Both the position numbers and the translations under genes were made by a program. Source: Ruminococcus flavefaciens (GTDB lineage Bacteria; Bacillota; Clostridia; Oscillospirales; Ruminococcaceae). Taken from it: 64,000 nt of DNA. Below are positions 17,978 to 26,709 of this stretch, one piece after another (position 1 is the first letter of the stretch; each line of letters starts with the position of its first letter). The notes under the pieces are model-generated. The model had not been told where the DNA came from. It searched no databases and saw only the letters and a program-made list of their open reading frames with translations. The stretch is from NCBI RefSeq assembly GCF_900119075.1, contig NZ_FPIP01000009.1, forward strand, positions 62,001 through 126,000, given 5' to 3'.

Positions 17978-18076
17978 AATGTGCCGATCGCAGAATCGGC
18001 GGTCGGCACACTTAATTAAGATTTCTCCAAATTTTAATATCCCCTGAAAGGCAGTCGGTGCAAATCGACTGTCTTT
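17978..18076 (+). terminator. Two hairpins ending the xylanase transcript
   Basis: GTGCCGATC...GGTCGGCAC (about 17980-18009) is followed by a second, better terminator GGCAGTCG/CGACTGTC with TTTTC (18050-18078). The second lies about 75 bp before the sigma-factor gene. Confidence 0.7.
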
Positions 18077-18152
18077 TCATTTTTATAGAAAAATGATATA
18101 ATATTTTGTGACCATATTATACTCCCATGCGTGTGTATAGTGAAAGGAGCTG

Positions 18153-18632
18153 ATGAAGATGCAAAAATGCGGCTGCGCTCGCGAGGCGGTCGAGAGATAC
18201 GGCGATATGCTGTACAGGATATGCCTGCTTTCTCTGAGAAACACTGCCGACGCAGAGGACGCTGTGCAGGAGACATTTATAAAATATGTACAGAAGTCTC
18301 CCGATTTTAGCGACGGCGAGCATGAAAAAGCATGGCTTATCACTGTAGCCACAAATAAATGCCGTGATATGCTGAGATATCGAACAAGACACAAAACCGA
18401 GAGTGAGGAACTTCTCAACGGTTATGCTATAGAAAAAGAGGAAAGCGGAATACTTGACGCTCTTATGGAGCTCCCCGAAAAGTACAAAACACCGCTCATG
18501 CTCTTTTATATAGACCAGTACAAACTCGACGAGATTTCGGATATCATGGGAATAAGTCTTTCCGCAGCTAAAATGCGCCTGTCAAGAGGGCGCAAGCTGC
18601 TGAAGGAAAAATACAGAAAGGAGTATATGTAA
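18153..18632 (+). CDS. ECF-type RNA polymerase sigma factor
   Basis: The 159-residue protein has sigma region 2 ('GDMLYRICLLSLRNTADAEDAVQETFIKYV', about 14-43, split here only by length) and region 4 with the helix-turn-helix 'YKLDEISDIMGISLSAAKMRLSRGRKLL' near the C-terminus. No region 1 or 3, as in ECF factors. GAAAGGAGCTG precedes ATG 18153. Its stop is one base before the next ATG, so it is translationally linked to the membrane protein downstream, its likely anti-sigma partner. It directly follows the xylanase gene, so control of plant-wall functions is possible but unproven. Confidence 0.93.
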   Translation: MKMQKCGCAREAVERYGDMLYRICLLSLRNTADAEDAVQETFIKYVQKSPDFSDGEHEKAWLITVATNKCRDMLRYRTRHKTESEELLNGYAIEKEESGILDALMELPEKYKTPLMLFYIDQYKLDEISDIMGISLSAAKMRLSRGRKLLKEKYRKEYM

Positions 18633-18633
18633 T

Positions 18634-20505
18634 ATGGATAAAAAGCTTAAAAATGCGGCAGATAAGATAAAAATGCCGGAGGATATGAAGGCTCGCATTA
18701 TAAATGCAGCCGAGCTTGCGGAGAAGAATCGCGTAAATACAGACAATGACGGATACATCGACGTAGTAAGCTCCGCTGAGCGCGTTGACCCGAGAAGAAA
18801 CATAATCCGTACTATCATCGCTATTGCAGCCTGTGCAGTGCTTGTGGGCGGAATCGGAACTACAGGCTTCCTGCTCCACAGACAGAATAGCACTCAGATG
18901 TCAGGCAGCGAAGTCTCAGAAACAGAGTGCAGAAGCTGTCCCTTCGGAGATTTCAGCGAATTTGATTACAGATTTGAAGCAGGCGACGGAAAAAATGGCA
19001 GATACTCACCCGAAACCTACGCAAAGCTCTCTGACTTCCTCAATAAATTCAACTGGGGCGAGGAGCTGACAGAATACGAGACAAGAACGGAAGAGCAGGA
19101 CGCAAAGGTATACCATATCAAGTGGACAAGATGCGATACACCGCCGGTTGATTGCGATATCTATATTTCTGTTGACGGCTTTGTGACCTATCAGGAGAGC
19201 ATGATGGGCTTTGAGTCAGGCGCTATGGAGACTATAGGCAGCAAGTGCTACAAGATAGACTTAGATGCCTTTGACAGGGGAGTACAGGAAATTCTGGCTC
19301 AGGCAGACGCTCCAACACCATTCGGGGATTTCAGTGAGTTCGAATACAGCTTGGATGCACAAGACGGTAAATTCGGCGAATACTCAGCAGAGACATATGC
19401 GAAGCTGTCTGACTTCCTCAATAAGTTCAACTGGGGCGAGGAGCTGGATATGTCAGAGGCGGAAAATGACGACGAAACTGGCTTACAGGATCTGTTTTAC
19501 GAAAAATATACTATAACATGGACAAAGGGAGATACTCCGCCGGTTAATTGTAATATTCATGTGTCGAAAACCGGCTATGTCCTTTACAACGAAGATATTG
19601 AGTATTTGGAAACAGATGAGGATCATTTTATTGAAAGCCGTAGTTACAGGATAGATTTTAACGCATTTGACAGCGGTATACAAGCGATAATTGCCGAGGA
19701 TGCAAATTACGTATCACCATTCGGTGATTTCAGAAAGCTCGATTATACTTTTAATGCAAATGACGCCAAATACGGTGAGCTTTCAGACGATGTCCGTGCA
19801 AATCTTTCCGATTTCCTTAATAACTTCAACTGGGGCGAAGAGATATCTGATGATCAGCTTTCAGAAGAAGAGAAAAATCGATCACAAATGAATCTTCATA
19901 GTCTTGAATGGAGAAGCGAGGATAAATTATACGGTCTTGCCGTTATGGAGATAGGATATGCAGTTTATAACGTACAAAAGGTTACTTATGTGAAGGGTTA
20001 CGGAGAAGTTATTGAACCCGAATCCGTACAGCTTTACCGTGTTGATTATGAAGCCTTTGACAAGGGGATAACGGAGATACTTGCAAAGTATAAAGCCGAA
20101 GCTCCCACAGAAGTTTTTGAGAGGGCAAAGCTGTACTATGCTACCGCAGACGGTCTTACTCCGATAAGCGATGAAGGTGTGATCGGTCTTGATGATTTTC
20201 TTTTAAACGACTTCAAAGAAATGCTTCAACCGACAAGATCTGATGATATAGTTGGGGGATTAGTGTATGGAGTTGACCTGGTATTCAAGCTTGATGATAA
20301 TAAAATGCGAACTGTGGATTACTTTATTTACATGGATGGTTTTGTGGAGTGCAATGAATACAAGACTGATGAAAAAGGTGAAATGCAGCCTAAAAACACT
20401 GAAAACTATCAGATAGACGTAGATAAGCTTGAATCCGTGCTTAAAGATGAAATTGGCGTTGAGCTCCCCGAGTACAGACAGATCAACATCAATAAAGTCG
20501 ATTGA
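18634..20505 (+). CDS. Membrane anti-sigma candidate with four exported repeats
   Basis: 623 residues: a short cytoplasmic N-terminus (1-56), a single membrane helix (about 57-81), then a large exported part. This holds three clear tandem repeats of about 130 residues starting at 103, 229 and 362, each beginning 'PFGDF' and containing a 'LSDFLN(K/N)FNWGEE' block, plus a degenerate fourth (about 494-623). The N-terminus does not show a textbook zinc anti-sigma motif. The anti-sigma role is inferred from the gene pair and topology. The exported repeats may sense an extracellular signal. I do not recognise the repeat family. Confidence 0.85.
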   Translation: MDKKLKNAADKIKMPEDMKARIINAAELAEKNRVNTDNDGYIDVVSSAERVDPRRNIIRTIIAIAACAVLVGGIGTTGFLLHRQNSTQMSGSEVSETECRSCPFGDFSEFDYRFEAGDGKNGRYSPETYAKLSDFLNKFNWGEELTEYETRTEEQDAKVYHIKWTRCDTPPVDCDIYISVDGFVTYQESMMGFESGAMETIGSKCYKIDLDAFDRGVQEILAQADAPTPFGDFSEFEYSLDAQDGKFGEYSAETYAKLSDFLNKFNWGEELDMSEAENDDETGLQDLFYEKYTITWTKGDTPPVNCNIHVSKTGYVLYNEDIEYLETDEDHFIESRSYRIDFNAFDSGIQAIIAEDANYVSPFGDFRKLDYTFNANDAKYGELSDDVRANLSDFLNNFNWGEEISDDQLSEEEKNRSQMNLHSLEWRSEDKLYGLAVMEIGYAVYNVQKVTYVKGYGEVIEPESVQLYRVDYEAFDKGITEILAKYKAEAPTEVFERAKLYYATADGLTPISDEGVIGLDDFLLNDFKEMLQPTRSDDIVGGLVYGVDLVFKLDDNKMRTVDYFIYMDGFVECNEYKTDEKGEMQPKNTENYQIDVDKLESVLKDEIGVELPEYRQININKVD

Positions 20506-20549
20506 TATATCTAACTATGGACAGATAAGAACAACAGAAGGATAAATAA

Positions 20550-20577
20550 AAACCGCACATCGTAAGATGTGCGGTTT
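20550..20577. terminator. Bidirectional terminator
   Basis: AAACCGCACATC-GTAA-GATGTGCGGTTT with a T-rich 3' side, serving the convergent anti-sigma and AraC-family genes. Confidence 0.9.
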
Positions 20578-20580
20578 GTT

Positions 20581-21441
20581 TTACCTTAATGCATAAAGCT
20601 TTTTGAAATCCGTAGGCGTACAGTGCTTTATCTCCTTGAAGATACGGTTGAAGGTGGTCAGGCTCTTGAAGCCCGAACGCATAGCCACTTCCGTAATAGG
20701 TATGCTCGGGTCGAGCAGGAGAAGCTCTGCTGCCTTGGTACGTCTTGCATTTATGTACTGCAAGTATGACATTGAGTTATACTGCTTGAATATACGCGAG
20801 AAATGGTATTTGCTGTAGCCTGCAACGTCGGCAAGCTGCTCCAGAGTGATATCGTACATGAAGTTATTGTCGATATACTTGAGAACTGTACCGAACTTTT
20901 CACTGTACTCGTCTATCTTCTCGTCGTCGCAGTCCATAACTATCTTCTGCTGCTCCAGCTGATATTCGCGGAGTGCCATAAACAGCTCGATGACCTTGAC
21001 GTATATCTTAACGTCAGCCAGCTCGGACTTTGAGTTATACAGCGACAGGATATCCAGCATTGTCTTTTTAGCCAGTACGTGAAGCTCCTTATCCATATCA
21101 CCATTGATAAGGACAGGTGCATTCAGCGAACGCATAACAGGCTCAAGAGCGGATATCTCGCCGAGTATACTGTTATCGCACTGGAAGATTATACGTCTTC
21201 CCGGGATAGCGGGCATACTGTGGAGCTCGCCGGGCGGAATGATGAGAACATCATTCTCGGGTACGAGATAGTCCATAGCGTTGACAGTTACGGTGTATTC
21301 ATTTTTGATAGGCATAATGAGTTCGACTGCGTTATGCCAGTGCACGGGGTACTCTTCGTTCTGGACATTATCATAGAGCATGGCATATTTTTGAGTGTCA
21401 TACTCAACGGTCTCAAAGTCACCCGAAAGATGTTTTATCAT
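20581..21441 (-). CDS. AraC-family transcriptional regulator
   Basis: 286 residues. The N-terminal half is cupin-like ('HWHNAVELIMPIKNEYTVTV', 'VLIIPPGELHSMPA'), a probable small-molecule-binding barrel. The C-terminal about 100 residues hold two helix-turn-helix motifs of the AraC type ('LEQLADVAGYSKYHFSRIFK' and 'ITEVAMRSGFKSLTTFNRIF'). I chose ATG 21441 because the minus-strand GAGGGGGGG lies just ahead; the frame extends 16 codons further upstream. In this genus such regulators commonly control glycoside metabolism, but the target here is unknown. It stands alone between two terminators. Confidence 0.92.
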   Translation of the reverse strand: MIKHLSGDFETVEYDTQKYAMLYDNVQNEEYPVHWHNAVELIMPIKNEYTVTVNAMDYLVPENDVLIIPPGELHSMPAIPGRRIIFQCDNSILGEISALEPVMRSLNAPVLINGDMDKELHVLAKKTMLDILSLYNSKSELADVKIYVKVIELFMALREYQLEQQKIVMDCDDEKIDEYSEKFGTVLKYIDNNFMYDITLEQLADVAGYSKYHFSRIFKQYNSMSYLQYINARRTKAAELLLLDPSIPITEVAMRSGFKSLTTFNRIFKEIKHCTPTDFKKLYALR

Positions 21442-21681
21442 GTATATCGCCCCCCCTCTGAGGCTCGTTTTAGCAATGGTGTTGACCAAATATTGCTGTC
21501 TTTTTCATGCGTTTATCTATTGTGTTAATACCATTATAATCTATATGCCGTATTTTGTAAATGCTTTTTGTATAACTTTGTGAAAACTATACAAATAGAC
21601 CAACCAAATTTTGCGCAATATGGAAAGAGCGATTGTTAGTATAAAAACTGCTTTGTAAAGGGCATAATACGTCAGTACGAC

Positions 21682-21713
21682 AAAAACCCCCGATGACCGC
21701 ATATCATCGGGGG
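21682..21713 (-). terminator. Terminator of the flotillin gene
   Basis: CCCCCGATGA/TCATCGGGGG stem; on the minus strand it ends in TTTTTG. Confidence 0.88.
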
Positions 21714-21726
21714 AAATGAGTTTATT

Positions 21727-23319
21727 TTACTGCTCCGGTGTATCTTCACCGTCAAACTCAGAGTTTGTATCAGTATAGTACTGAGTATCTTCGTCGTCGG
21801 TGTGATCCTGAGCGTCTCTGTTTTCGTCGTAGCTGTATACGTAGTCGCCGTTATCTGAGCTGTCCTGTGCGGGAGCTGCGGGAGCAGCAGCCTTTGGAGC
21901 AGCCATCTTGCCGCCGAGGAAGCCAGCCAGCAGAGCTCTGATGTCAACGCCTGTAGACGCTGTAAGACCATCGGTGATCCTTGTGGTGGAGTCGATGATG
22001 TCGCCAACCAGCTTGCTGGAATTGCCTTCGCCGTACATTGTGATCTTGTCGACCTGCGACAGAGGAGTAGCGGCGTTCTTAACAACTTCTGGGAGAGCCT
22101 TGAAGTACATTTCAAGCACAGCAGCCTCGCCGTACTTCTTCATAGCCTCAGCCTTAGCGTTGATACCCTCAGCCTCAGCAAGACCTTTCGCGCGGATAGC
22201 GTCCGCCTCAGCCTTACCTACAGCAGCGATACCTTCAGCCTCCTGCATTTTGGCGTACTTCTGAGCTTCAGCCTCAGCCTTCTGAGCCTCAGCCTCCTGC
22301 TCACGCTGGAAACGATCGGCTTCAGCCTCTTTCTTCAGCTGATAGAGCTTAGCGTCGGCTTCCTGCTGAGCCTTGTAGCGGTCAGCCTCAGCCTTCTTCT
22401 TGATCTGAGCTTCGAGAGCCTTTTCTGTTACCTCTGCCTCGCGAGCCTTGAGCTCAACGTCCTTTTCGGAAGCAGCGATATTAGCGTTAGCCTTTGAAAC
22501 CTCGATAGACTTACGCTGCTCTTCCTTCTGGATCTCGTAAGCAGCGTCAGCGATAGCGAGCTGTGTATCAGCTTCTTTTTTGAGTTCAGCCTGACGGATA
22601 GCCAGTTCGTTGTTCTTCTGAGCGATCTCGGTCTCAGCGAGTATCTTAGCGTCGTTGGCTTCTTTCTTAGCCTGAGCCTTGGCGATCTCGATCTCCTTTT
22701 CAGACTCAGCTCTTGCGATAGCAGCCTTCTTCTGGATCTTTGTGGTGTTGTCGATACCGAGATTCTCGATAAGGTTCTGGTCGTCGGTAAAGTTCTGAAC
22801 GTTGAATGAAACAATTTCAAGTCCCATTCTGTTCAGGTCAGGAGCTGCGTTTTCCTGAACCTTCTCAGCGAAAGCCTTACGGTCGTTGACCATAGCCTCG
22901 AGAGACATCTGACCAACGATCTCACGCATATTACCTTCAAGAACCTCTCTTGCAACCTTTGCAACATAAGCTGTGTCCTTGTTAAGGAAGTTCTCAGCGC
23001 CCAGCTTGATGAGCTGAGGATCGCTGCTGACCTTAACGTTTACGTTAGCGTCAACGTTGATGTTGATGTAGTCCGCAGTAGGAACAGCGCTTGAAGTCTT
23101 TACGTCAACGGCGATAAGCTGTAACTTCAGCTTATCCACACGCTCGAAGAAGGGAATGCGGATGCTTGCCTTACCGATTATGATCTTCTTTCTCAGACCT
23201 GAGATGATGTACGCAGTATCCGGCGGAGCCTTTATGTAACCTGTGAATATTATAATGAGTAATAGGATGATGCCGATTCCGGCAGGGATTACGATTCCCC
23301 AGTTGATGTTGTCAAACAT
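21727..23319 (-). CDS. Flotillin-like membrane scaffold protein (SPFH/band 7 domain)
   Basis: 530 residues. One N-terminal membrane segment (about 9-25) is followed by an SPFH domain (about 40-200). A very long Ala/Glu/Lys coiled coil (about 200-400) carries many EA/KA repeats typical of flotillins. A Gly/Ala and acidic tail follows. Length and layout match Bacillus FloT (YuaG). Flotillins organise membrane microdomains and interact with signalling and secretion proteins. ATG 23319 is preferred because ATGGAGGTTTAT just upstream acts as its RBS. No NfeD partner gene is adjacent, which is a difference from many flotillin loci. Confidence 0.93.
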   Translation of the reverse strand: MFDNINWGIVIPAGIGIILLLIIIFTGYIKAPPDTAYIISGLRKKIIIGKASIRIPFFERVDKLKLQLIAVDVKTSSAVPTADYININVDANVNVKVSSDPQLIKLGAENFLNKDTAYVAKVAREVLEGNMREIVGQMSLEAMVNDRKAFAEKVQENAAPDLNRMGLEIVSFNVQNFTDDQNLIENLGIDNTTKIQKKAAIARAESEKEIEIAKAQAKKEANDAKILAETEIAQKNNELAIRQAELKKEADTQLAIADAAYEIQKEEQRKSIEVSKANANIAASEKDVELKAREAEVTEKALEAQIKKKAEADRYKAQQEADAKLYQLKKEAEADRFQREQEAEAQKAEAEAQKYAKMQEAEGIAAVGKAEADAIRAKGLAEAEGINAKAEAMKKYGEAAVLEMYFKALPEVVKNAATPLSQVDKITMYGEGNSSKLVGDIIDSTTRITDGLTASTGVDIRALLAGFLGGKMAAPKAAAPAAPAQDSSDNGDYVYSYDENRDAQDHTDDEDTQYYTDTNSEFDGEDTPEQ

Positions 23320-23741
23320 ATAAACCTCCATATCATACTAAAAATGTGCTTATGCGGAGCACTTGTTTTACAGCGTTCGACTTATCTCGACCGCATGATA
23401 GTATTATATATTATTTTTATGACTTTGTCAATATGCCACAAATCATTACAGCTTGTATAGATATAAACTTGCATTTATGCATAATGCACAGAAGATAATA
23501 TCACAAAAACAAGTTCATATGAACCTTTTAAATAGTTTCAAGAACTCAGAACTGTAGCTGTAGCCCGATTTTATCCTCTTCGGCTAATTATTACAGTTTG
23601 ATTACAGTTTTCGAACACATCTCCTCTGCGAAATATTGACATAAATATGTATATACAATGTGATTGACAAAAGGCTGACGAAGTGGTAAAATATTATAGC
23701 ATGACATCTGCGGCAATAATATATAAATTACTGCCGCAGTT

Positions 23742-23759
23742 TTTGTGCAGGCGTACAAA
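23742..23759. promoter_or_regulatory. 18-bp shared element upstream of the second ECF operon
   Basis: TTTGTGCAGGCGTACAAA, identical to 38,869-38,886 and differing at two central bases from 55,275-55,292. The TTTGT/ACAAA ends are inverted repeats. It lies about 80 bp before the sigma-factor start, in a 520-bp AT-rich stretch (23,320-23,840) without other genes. Confidence 0.6.
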
Positions 23760-23840
23760 GATAAGGCTTGACGGAAAAAAGTGTGCATTTCTGCGACATT
23801 TATATTACGAGAAGCTTATCGGCGGAAGGAAGTGAAGCTG

Positions 23841-24344
23841 TTGATAGAGCCCGAACATTGCACGCTGATAATAGAGAGGTACTACCGCGAGATATTCAGC
23901 TATTGCTACGCGAAGCTCGGCTACAGCTACCATTCCGCAGAGGACTGTACACAGGAGGTGTTTGTGGTATTCTTTCAGAAGCACGAAAAGCTTGAGGATA
24001 CCGACAATATAAGACTATGGCTGTACAGGACGGCAGACAACGTAATAAAGACGTTCCTGCGAAAGAGTCCCCCTGCGGTCAGCCTCGAAGAGAGCGCTGA
24101 GGCGATGAATATCGCAGACAGCGGCGGATTTGACGACACAGACGAAAGCCTGCTGGACATTCTCGGGCCCGACGAGCGAAAGCTTCTTGAGCTCTACTAC
24201 GACAGCGACTACGGACAACGAAACGAAGCGGCAAAGCGGTTGGGATTGTCCCTGCCCGCACTCTACAGAAAGATACACAAGATAAAAAAGAAGCTTCGCG
24301 CCGCAGGAAAAAGGTCCGCGGACGCTATCATGGATAAGGAGTGA
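23841..24344 (+). CDS. ECF-type sigma factor (second)
   Basis: About 167 residues with region 2 ('YYREIFSYCYAKLGYSYHSAE' region, 'DCTQEVFVVFF') and region 4 ('YGQRNEAAKRLGLSLPALYRKIHK'). The start is uncertain: TTG 23841 fits the GGAAGGAAG Shine-Dalgarno best, while GTG 23832 is too close to it and the frame is open to 23781. It leads a three-gene operon with a membrane anti-sigma candidate and a wall-anchored protein. The 18-bp shared element lies upstream and may be its operator or promoter part. Confidence 0.88.
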   Translation: MIEPEHCTLIIERYYREIFSYCYAKLGYSYHSAEDCTQEVFVVFFQKHEKLEDTDNIRLWLYRTADNVIKTFLRKSPPAVSLEESAEAMNIADSGGFDDTDESLLDILGPDERKLLELYYDSDYGQRNEAAKRLGLSLPALYRKIHKIKKKLRAAGKRSADAIMDKE

Positions 24345-24349
24345 TACCG

Positions 24350-25399
24350 TTGAAGAAAAAAGCTATCACAGATAAGCTTTCTGATAAGAATATGCTTGAC
24401 GATCTGCAAGCCCTTCTGAATGAGGAGCTTGCCAAGCCGTTAGAGGAGCGTGATCTTGATGCCATTGAGAAAATCACCAACGCTATGGTCGATATTAATG
24501 ACGAAGAAATTCCGCAGCCTGTTCCAGCGGAGAAAGTCCTCGCAGAGGCAGCGGCAAGAAAGAAACGACACAGGATCGTACTGCTGCGCAAATGGGCGGC
24601 AGTCCTCAGCGCCTGCTTCGCGCTCTGTATCGGACTCAACTTCTACACCCTCAGAACATACGGCTCAAACGTATTTGAAGCAATGATAAATATGGCAAGA
24701 TCGGGCTTCAGTATAGACACCAGCCAGCTCAGGGACATTGATCCTGCGGCTCCTGTGGCAGCTTCTACCACAGCTACGACTGCGGGTATCTATACTACTA
24801 CGACCACAGTTGCCGCAACTCAGGTGTCAGGAATGTTTACAACTACAGTGCCGGGCACATATGCAACTGCTGTAACTGCTACAAACGTTCCTGCTTCTAC
24901 GACAACTGTCCCTGTTCCCGCAGGCGACAGCCCTATGGCAAATATGCTTAGCAGATGTGATGAGGAAGCAGTCGGAATGGCTGAGGAGATGCTCACCAAA
25001 GCCGAGACCGTCGGTATATATCCGTGCTATCCGACTCAGCTGCCCACGGACTTCGGCAGCATGACCTGCACCGATTTCCATAATGAGAAGCTCAAGGACT
25101 CAAACGACTGCTATTTCACATTTGAGAATTCAGCTTCAAAGATAGATATCACCGTTGAGGAATACTATTCCGAAGAGCTCCTGCCGAATGTTCTCGTTCC
25201 CAGTGATGATGATTCCTATGATATATTCAGGGGCAAAGAGATAAGCGGCTTTATAATGGGCGATTCAAGGAAATGTACAGCGGTGTTCGTTTACGGCAAT
25301 ACGGTCTATACTCTCCACGGCTCGGGAGTGAACTACAACGAGCTGGAAGTAATAGCTGAAGGCTTTGTTCCGTATCCCTCGGAATTCATAAAGAAGTGA
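24350..25399 (+). CDS. Membrane anti-sigma candidate with Thr-rich linker and exported domain
   Basis: 349 residues from TTG 24350, chosen because GGAG lies 9 bases before it; GTG 24341 would overlap the sigma gene. The layout is a cytoplasmic helical N-terminus (about 1-78), one membrane helix (about 82-98), a Thr-rich exported linker (about 130-195), and a C-terminal domain (about 200-349) resembling DUF4367 ('YPCYPTQLPTDF', 'AVFVYGNTVYTLHGSG'). Gene order right after an ECF sigma factor and this topology suggest it holds that sigma factor inactive until an outside signal arrives. This is inference; no binding motif was verified. Confidence 0.82.
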   Translation: MKKKAITDKLSDKNMLDDLQALLNEELAKPLEERDLDAIEKITNAMVDINDEEIPQPVPAEKVLAEAAARKKRHRIVLLRKWAAVLSACFALCIGLNFYTLRTYGSNVFEAMINMARSGFSIDTSQLRDIDPAAPVAASTTATTAGIYTTTTTVAATQVSGMFTTTVPGTYATAVTATNVPASTTTVPVPAGDSPMANMLSRCDEEAVGMAEEMLTKAETVGIYPCYPTQLPTDFGSMTCTDFHNEKLKDSNDCYFTFENSASKIDITVEEYYSEELLPNVLVPSDDDSYDIFRGKEISGFIMGDSRKCTAVFVYGNTVYTLHGSGVNYNELEVIAEGFVPYPSEFIKK

Positions 25400-25409
25400 G
25401 GGCGGCGGA

Positions 25410-26240
25410 ATGAAGAAGAAATACATTACAGCTGCCTTTTTAGGACTGCTGCTTGTGGGCGCACCTGTACAGATGAACGCTGTATCGGTGGATAACAGCT
25501 ACTATGAGCAGTACCAGAGGGCTATCGGACTAATTGAAAAATGCTCTGTAAGATGTTCCTCAGCAGGCAAAGGGCTTCTTGAGATATCTGCGAAAACTCA
25601 GGTATCAGGCAAGATGAACGAGGTCGGCTTCAAGAATATAGTTGTACAGCGAAGCAGTGACGGAAGAAACTGGCAGGACGAAGTGACTGTCGGAGACAAA
25701 ACGGCGAAAAATACCAAGTATTACAATCTGGACGGCTATGCCGTAAATGTTCGGGGCGGATACTATTACAGAGTGGTCTGCGTTCACTACGCAAACGGAG
25801 CTCTTTACGGCGAAAACGAGGTATTCACCCAGACAGCGGAGAATACGGCTTCGGGCGTATGGGTAGATGAGAAGCCTGTTACGACAACATCAACTACGCC
25901 GACCACCACCACAACAACAAAGGTGACGACTAACACAAGGCTTACGACCACCACAAGAGTGACAACAACTGTGAAAAACACAGGTGTGACTACATCAAAG
26001 ATGACCACGTCGGCTTCAGAGACTATGGTCAAGAGGGCGACAGAGACAAAGAGCGCAGCATATGCTCGGACTTCGGAAACGAGTACCACAAAAGCTGCTG
26101 CGGCAACTTCCACAAAGGCTGTAGGAGCCAAAAGCGTACCGAATACAGGCGATAAGCCGCCTGTAATGACGTTTGCGGCACTTTGCAGTGCAGGAGCAGC
26201 GGCGTTGTTCCTGCGTGATAAAAAGAACGGACGGAGCTGA
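25410..26240 (+). CDS. Secreted Thr-rich protein with LPXTG-like wall-anchor signal
   Basis: 276 residues. There is a signal peptide (about 1-25), a beta-rich domain (about 40-145; it resembles the DUF6147 pattern with 'GLLEISAKT' and 'VQRSSDGRNW'), a Thr/Lys linker (about 155-235), and a C-terminal sorting signal: 'VPNTG', a hydrophobic stretch and a 'RDKKNGRS' basic tail. The usual Leu of LPXTG is replaced by Val. It is probably anchored to peptidoglycan by a sortase. It is the third gene of the ECF operon, so it may be both target and sensor partner of that system. GGGCGGCGG lies just before ATG 25410. Confidence 0.85.
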   Translation: MKKKYITAAFLGLLLVGAPVQMNAVSVDNSYYEQYQRAIGLIEKCSVRCSSAGKGLLEISAKTQVSGKMNEVGFKNIVVQRSSDGRNWQDEVTVGDKTAKNTKYYNLDGYAVNVRGGYYYRVVCVHYANGALYGENEVFTQTAENTASGVWVDEKPVTTTSTTPTTTTTTKVTTNTRLTTTTRVTTTVKNTGVTTSKMTTSASETMVKRATETKSAAYARTSETSTTKAAAATSTKAVGAKSVPNTGDKPPVMTFAALCSAGAAALFLRDKKNGRS

Positions 26241-26352
26241 ACCAAGGGGGACAAACGGTAAATATGCTGCGGCAGCTTAGCGCTCATCTGCACGGGCGTC
26301 AGGCATATGCGGTATATGACAGCTTCAAGAATCGGCAAATCAAATATTTAAT

Positions 26353-26391
26353 CTATCCCTATCCGCAGCACTCGGACGGGGATTTTTTTGT
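26353..26391 (+). terminator. Likely terminator of the second ECF operon
   Basis: TCCCTATCCG-N7-CGGACGGGGA followed by TTTTTTT; the stem has mismatches but the T-run is good. Confidence 0.6.
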
Positions 26392-26401
26392 CTTGACTGC
26401 G

Positions 26402-26430
26402 TTGACAATGCAGTGTAAACGCTATATAAT
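26402..26430 (+). promoter_or_regulatory. Promoter of sbcDC
   Basis: TTGACA (26402-26407), 17 nt, TATAAT (26425-26430): a consensus pair. The mosaic repeat at 26440-26697 lies between it and sbcD, giving a leader of about 275 nt. Confidence 0.85.
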
Positions 26431-26439
26431 TAATGTAGA

Positions 26440-26697
26440 TAAATCAAAATTTAGCGTAATTACTTGTGGAATCCATGAATGGGATTCCAAAGGGACTGTG
26501 TTCCTTTGGTCAGGTCAAGGGCAGACAGCCCTTGTGGGGTGTGGGGCAAAGCCCCACAGTTACGAAGGCGCTCCGCAAGGGGTGAATCAAAAAACAGTCC
26601 AGTGGACTGTTTTTTGAGAGGGGACGCCCTGCAAGTGAGGGCGTCCCTTAACGGGGCGATGTGGTCATCGCCCCCTACAAATGTAAATTATGATTTA
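26440..26697. repeat. Mosaic repeat copy A (MITE-like, 258 bp)
   Basis: Ends TAAATCAAAATTTA and TAAATTATGATTTA are inverted repeats of each other with one mismatch. The interior is a row of small palindromes (GGAATCC..GGATTCC, GGGGCAAAGCCCC, ACAGTCCAGTGGACTGT, GACGCCCTGCAAGTGAGGGCG), ending in a GGGCGATG..CATCGCCC box. It has no coding capacity. It closely matches copy B at 37,124-37,528. Confidence 0.8.
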
Positions 26698-26709
26698 AGG
26701 GGGTTATGT

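Noticed and set aside
26440-26697. Possible riboswitch or structured leader of sbcD
   Set aside because: The hairpins are shared with unrelated loci at 37, 40 and 53 kb, so it is a dispersed repeat rather than a gene-specific switch.
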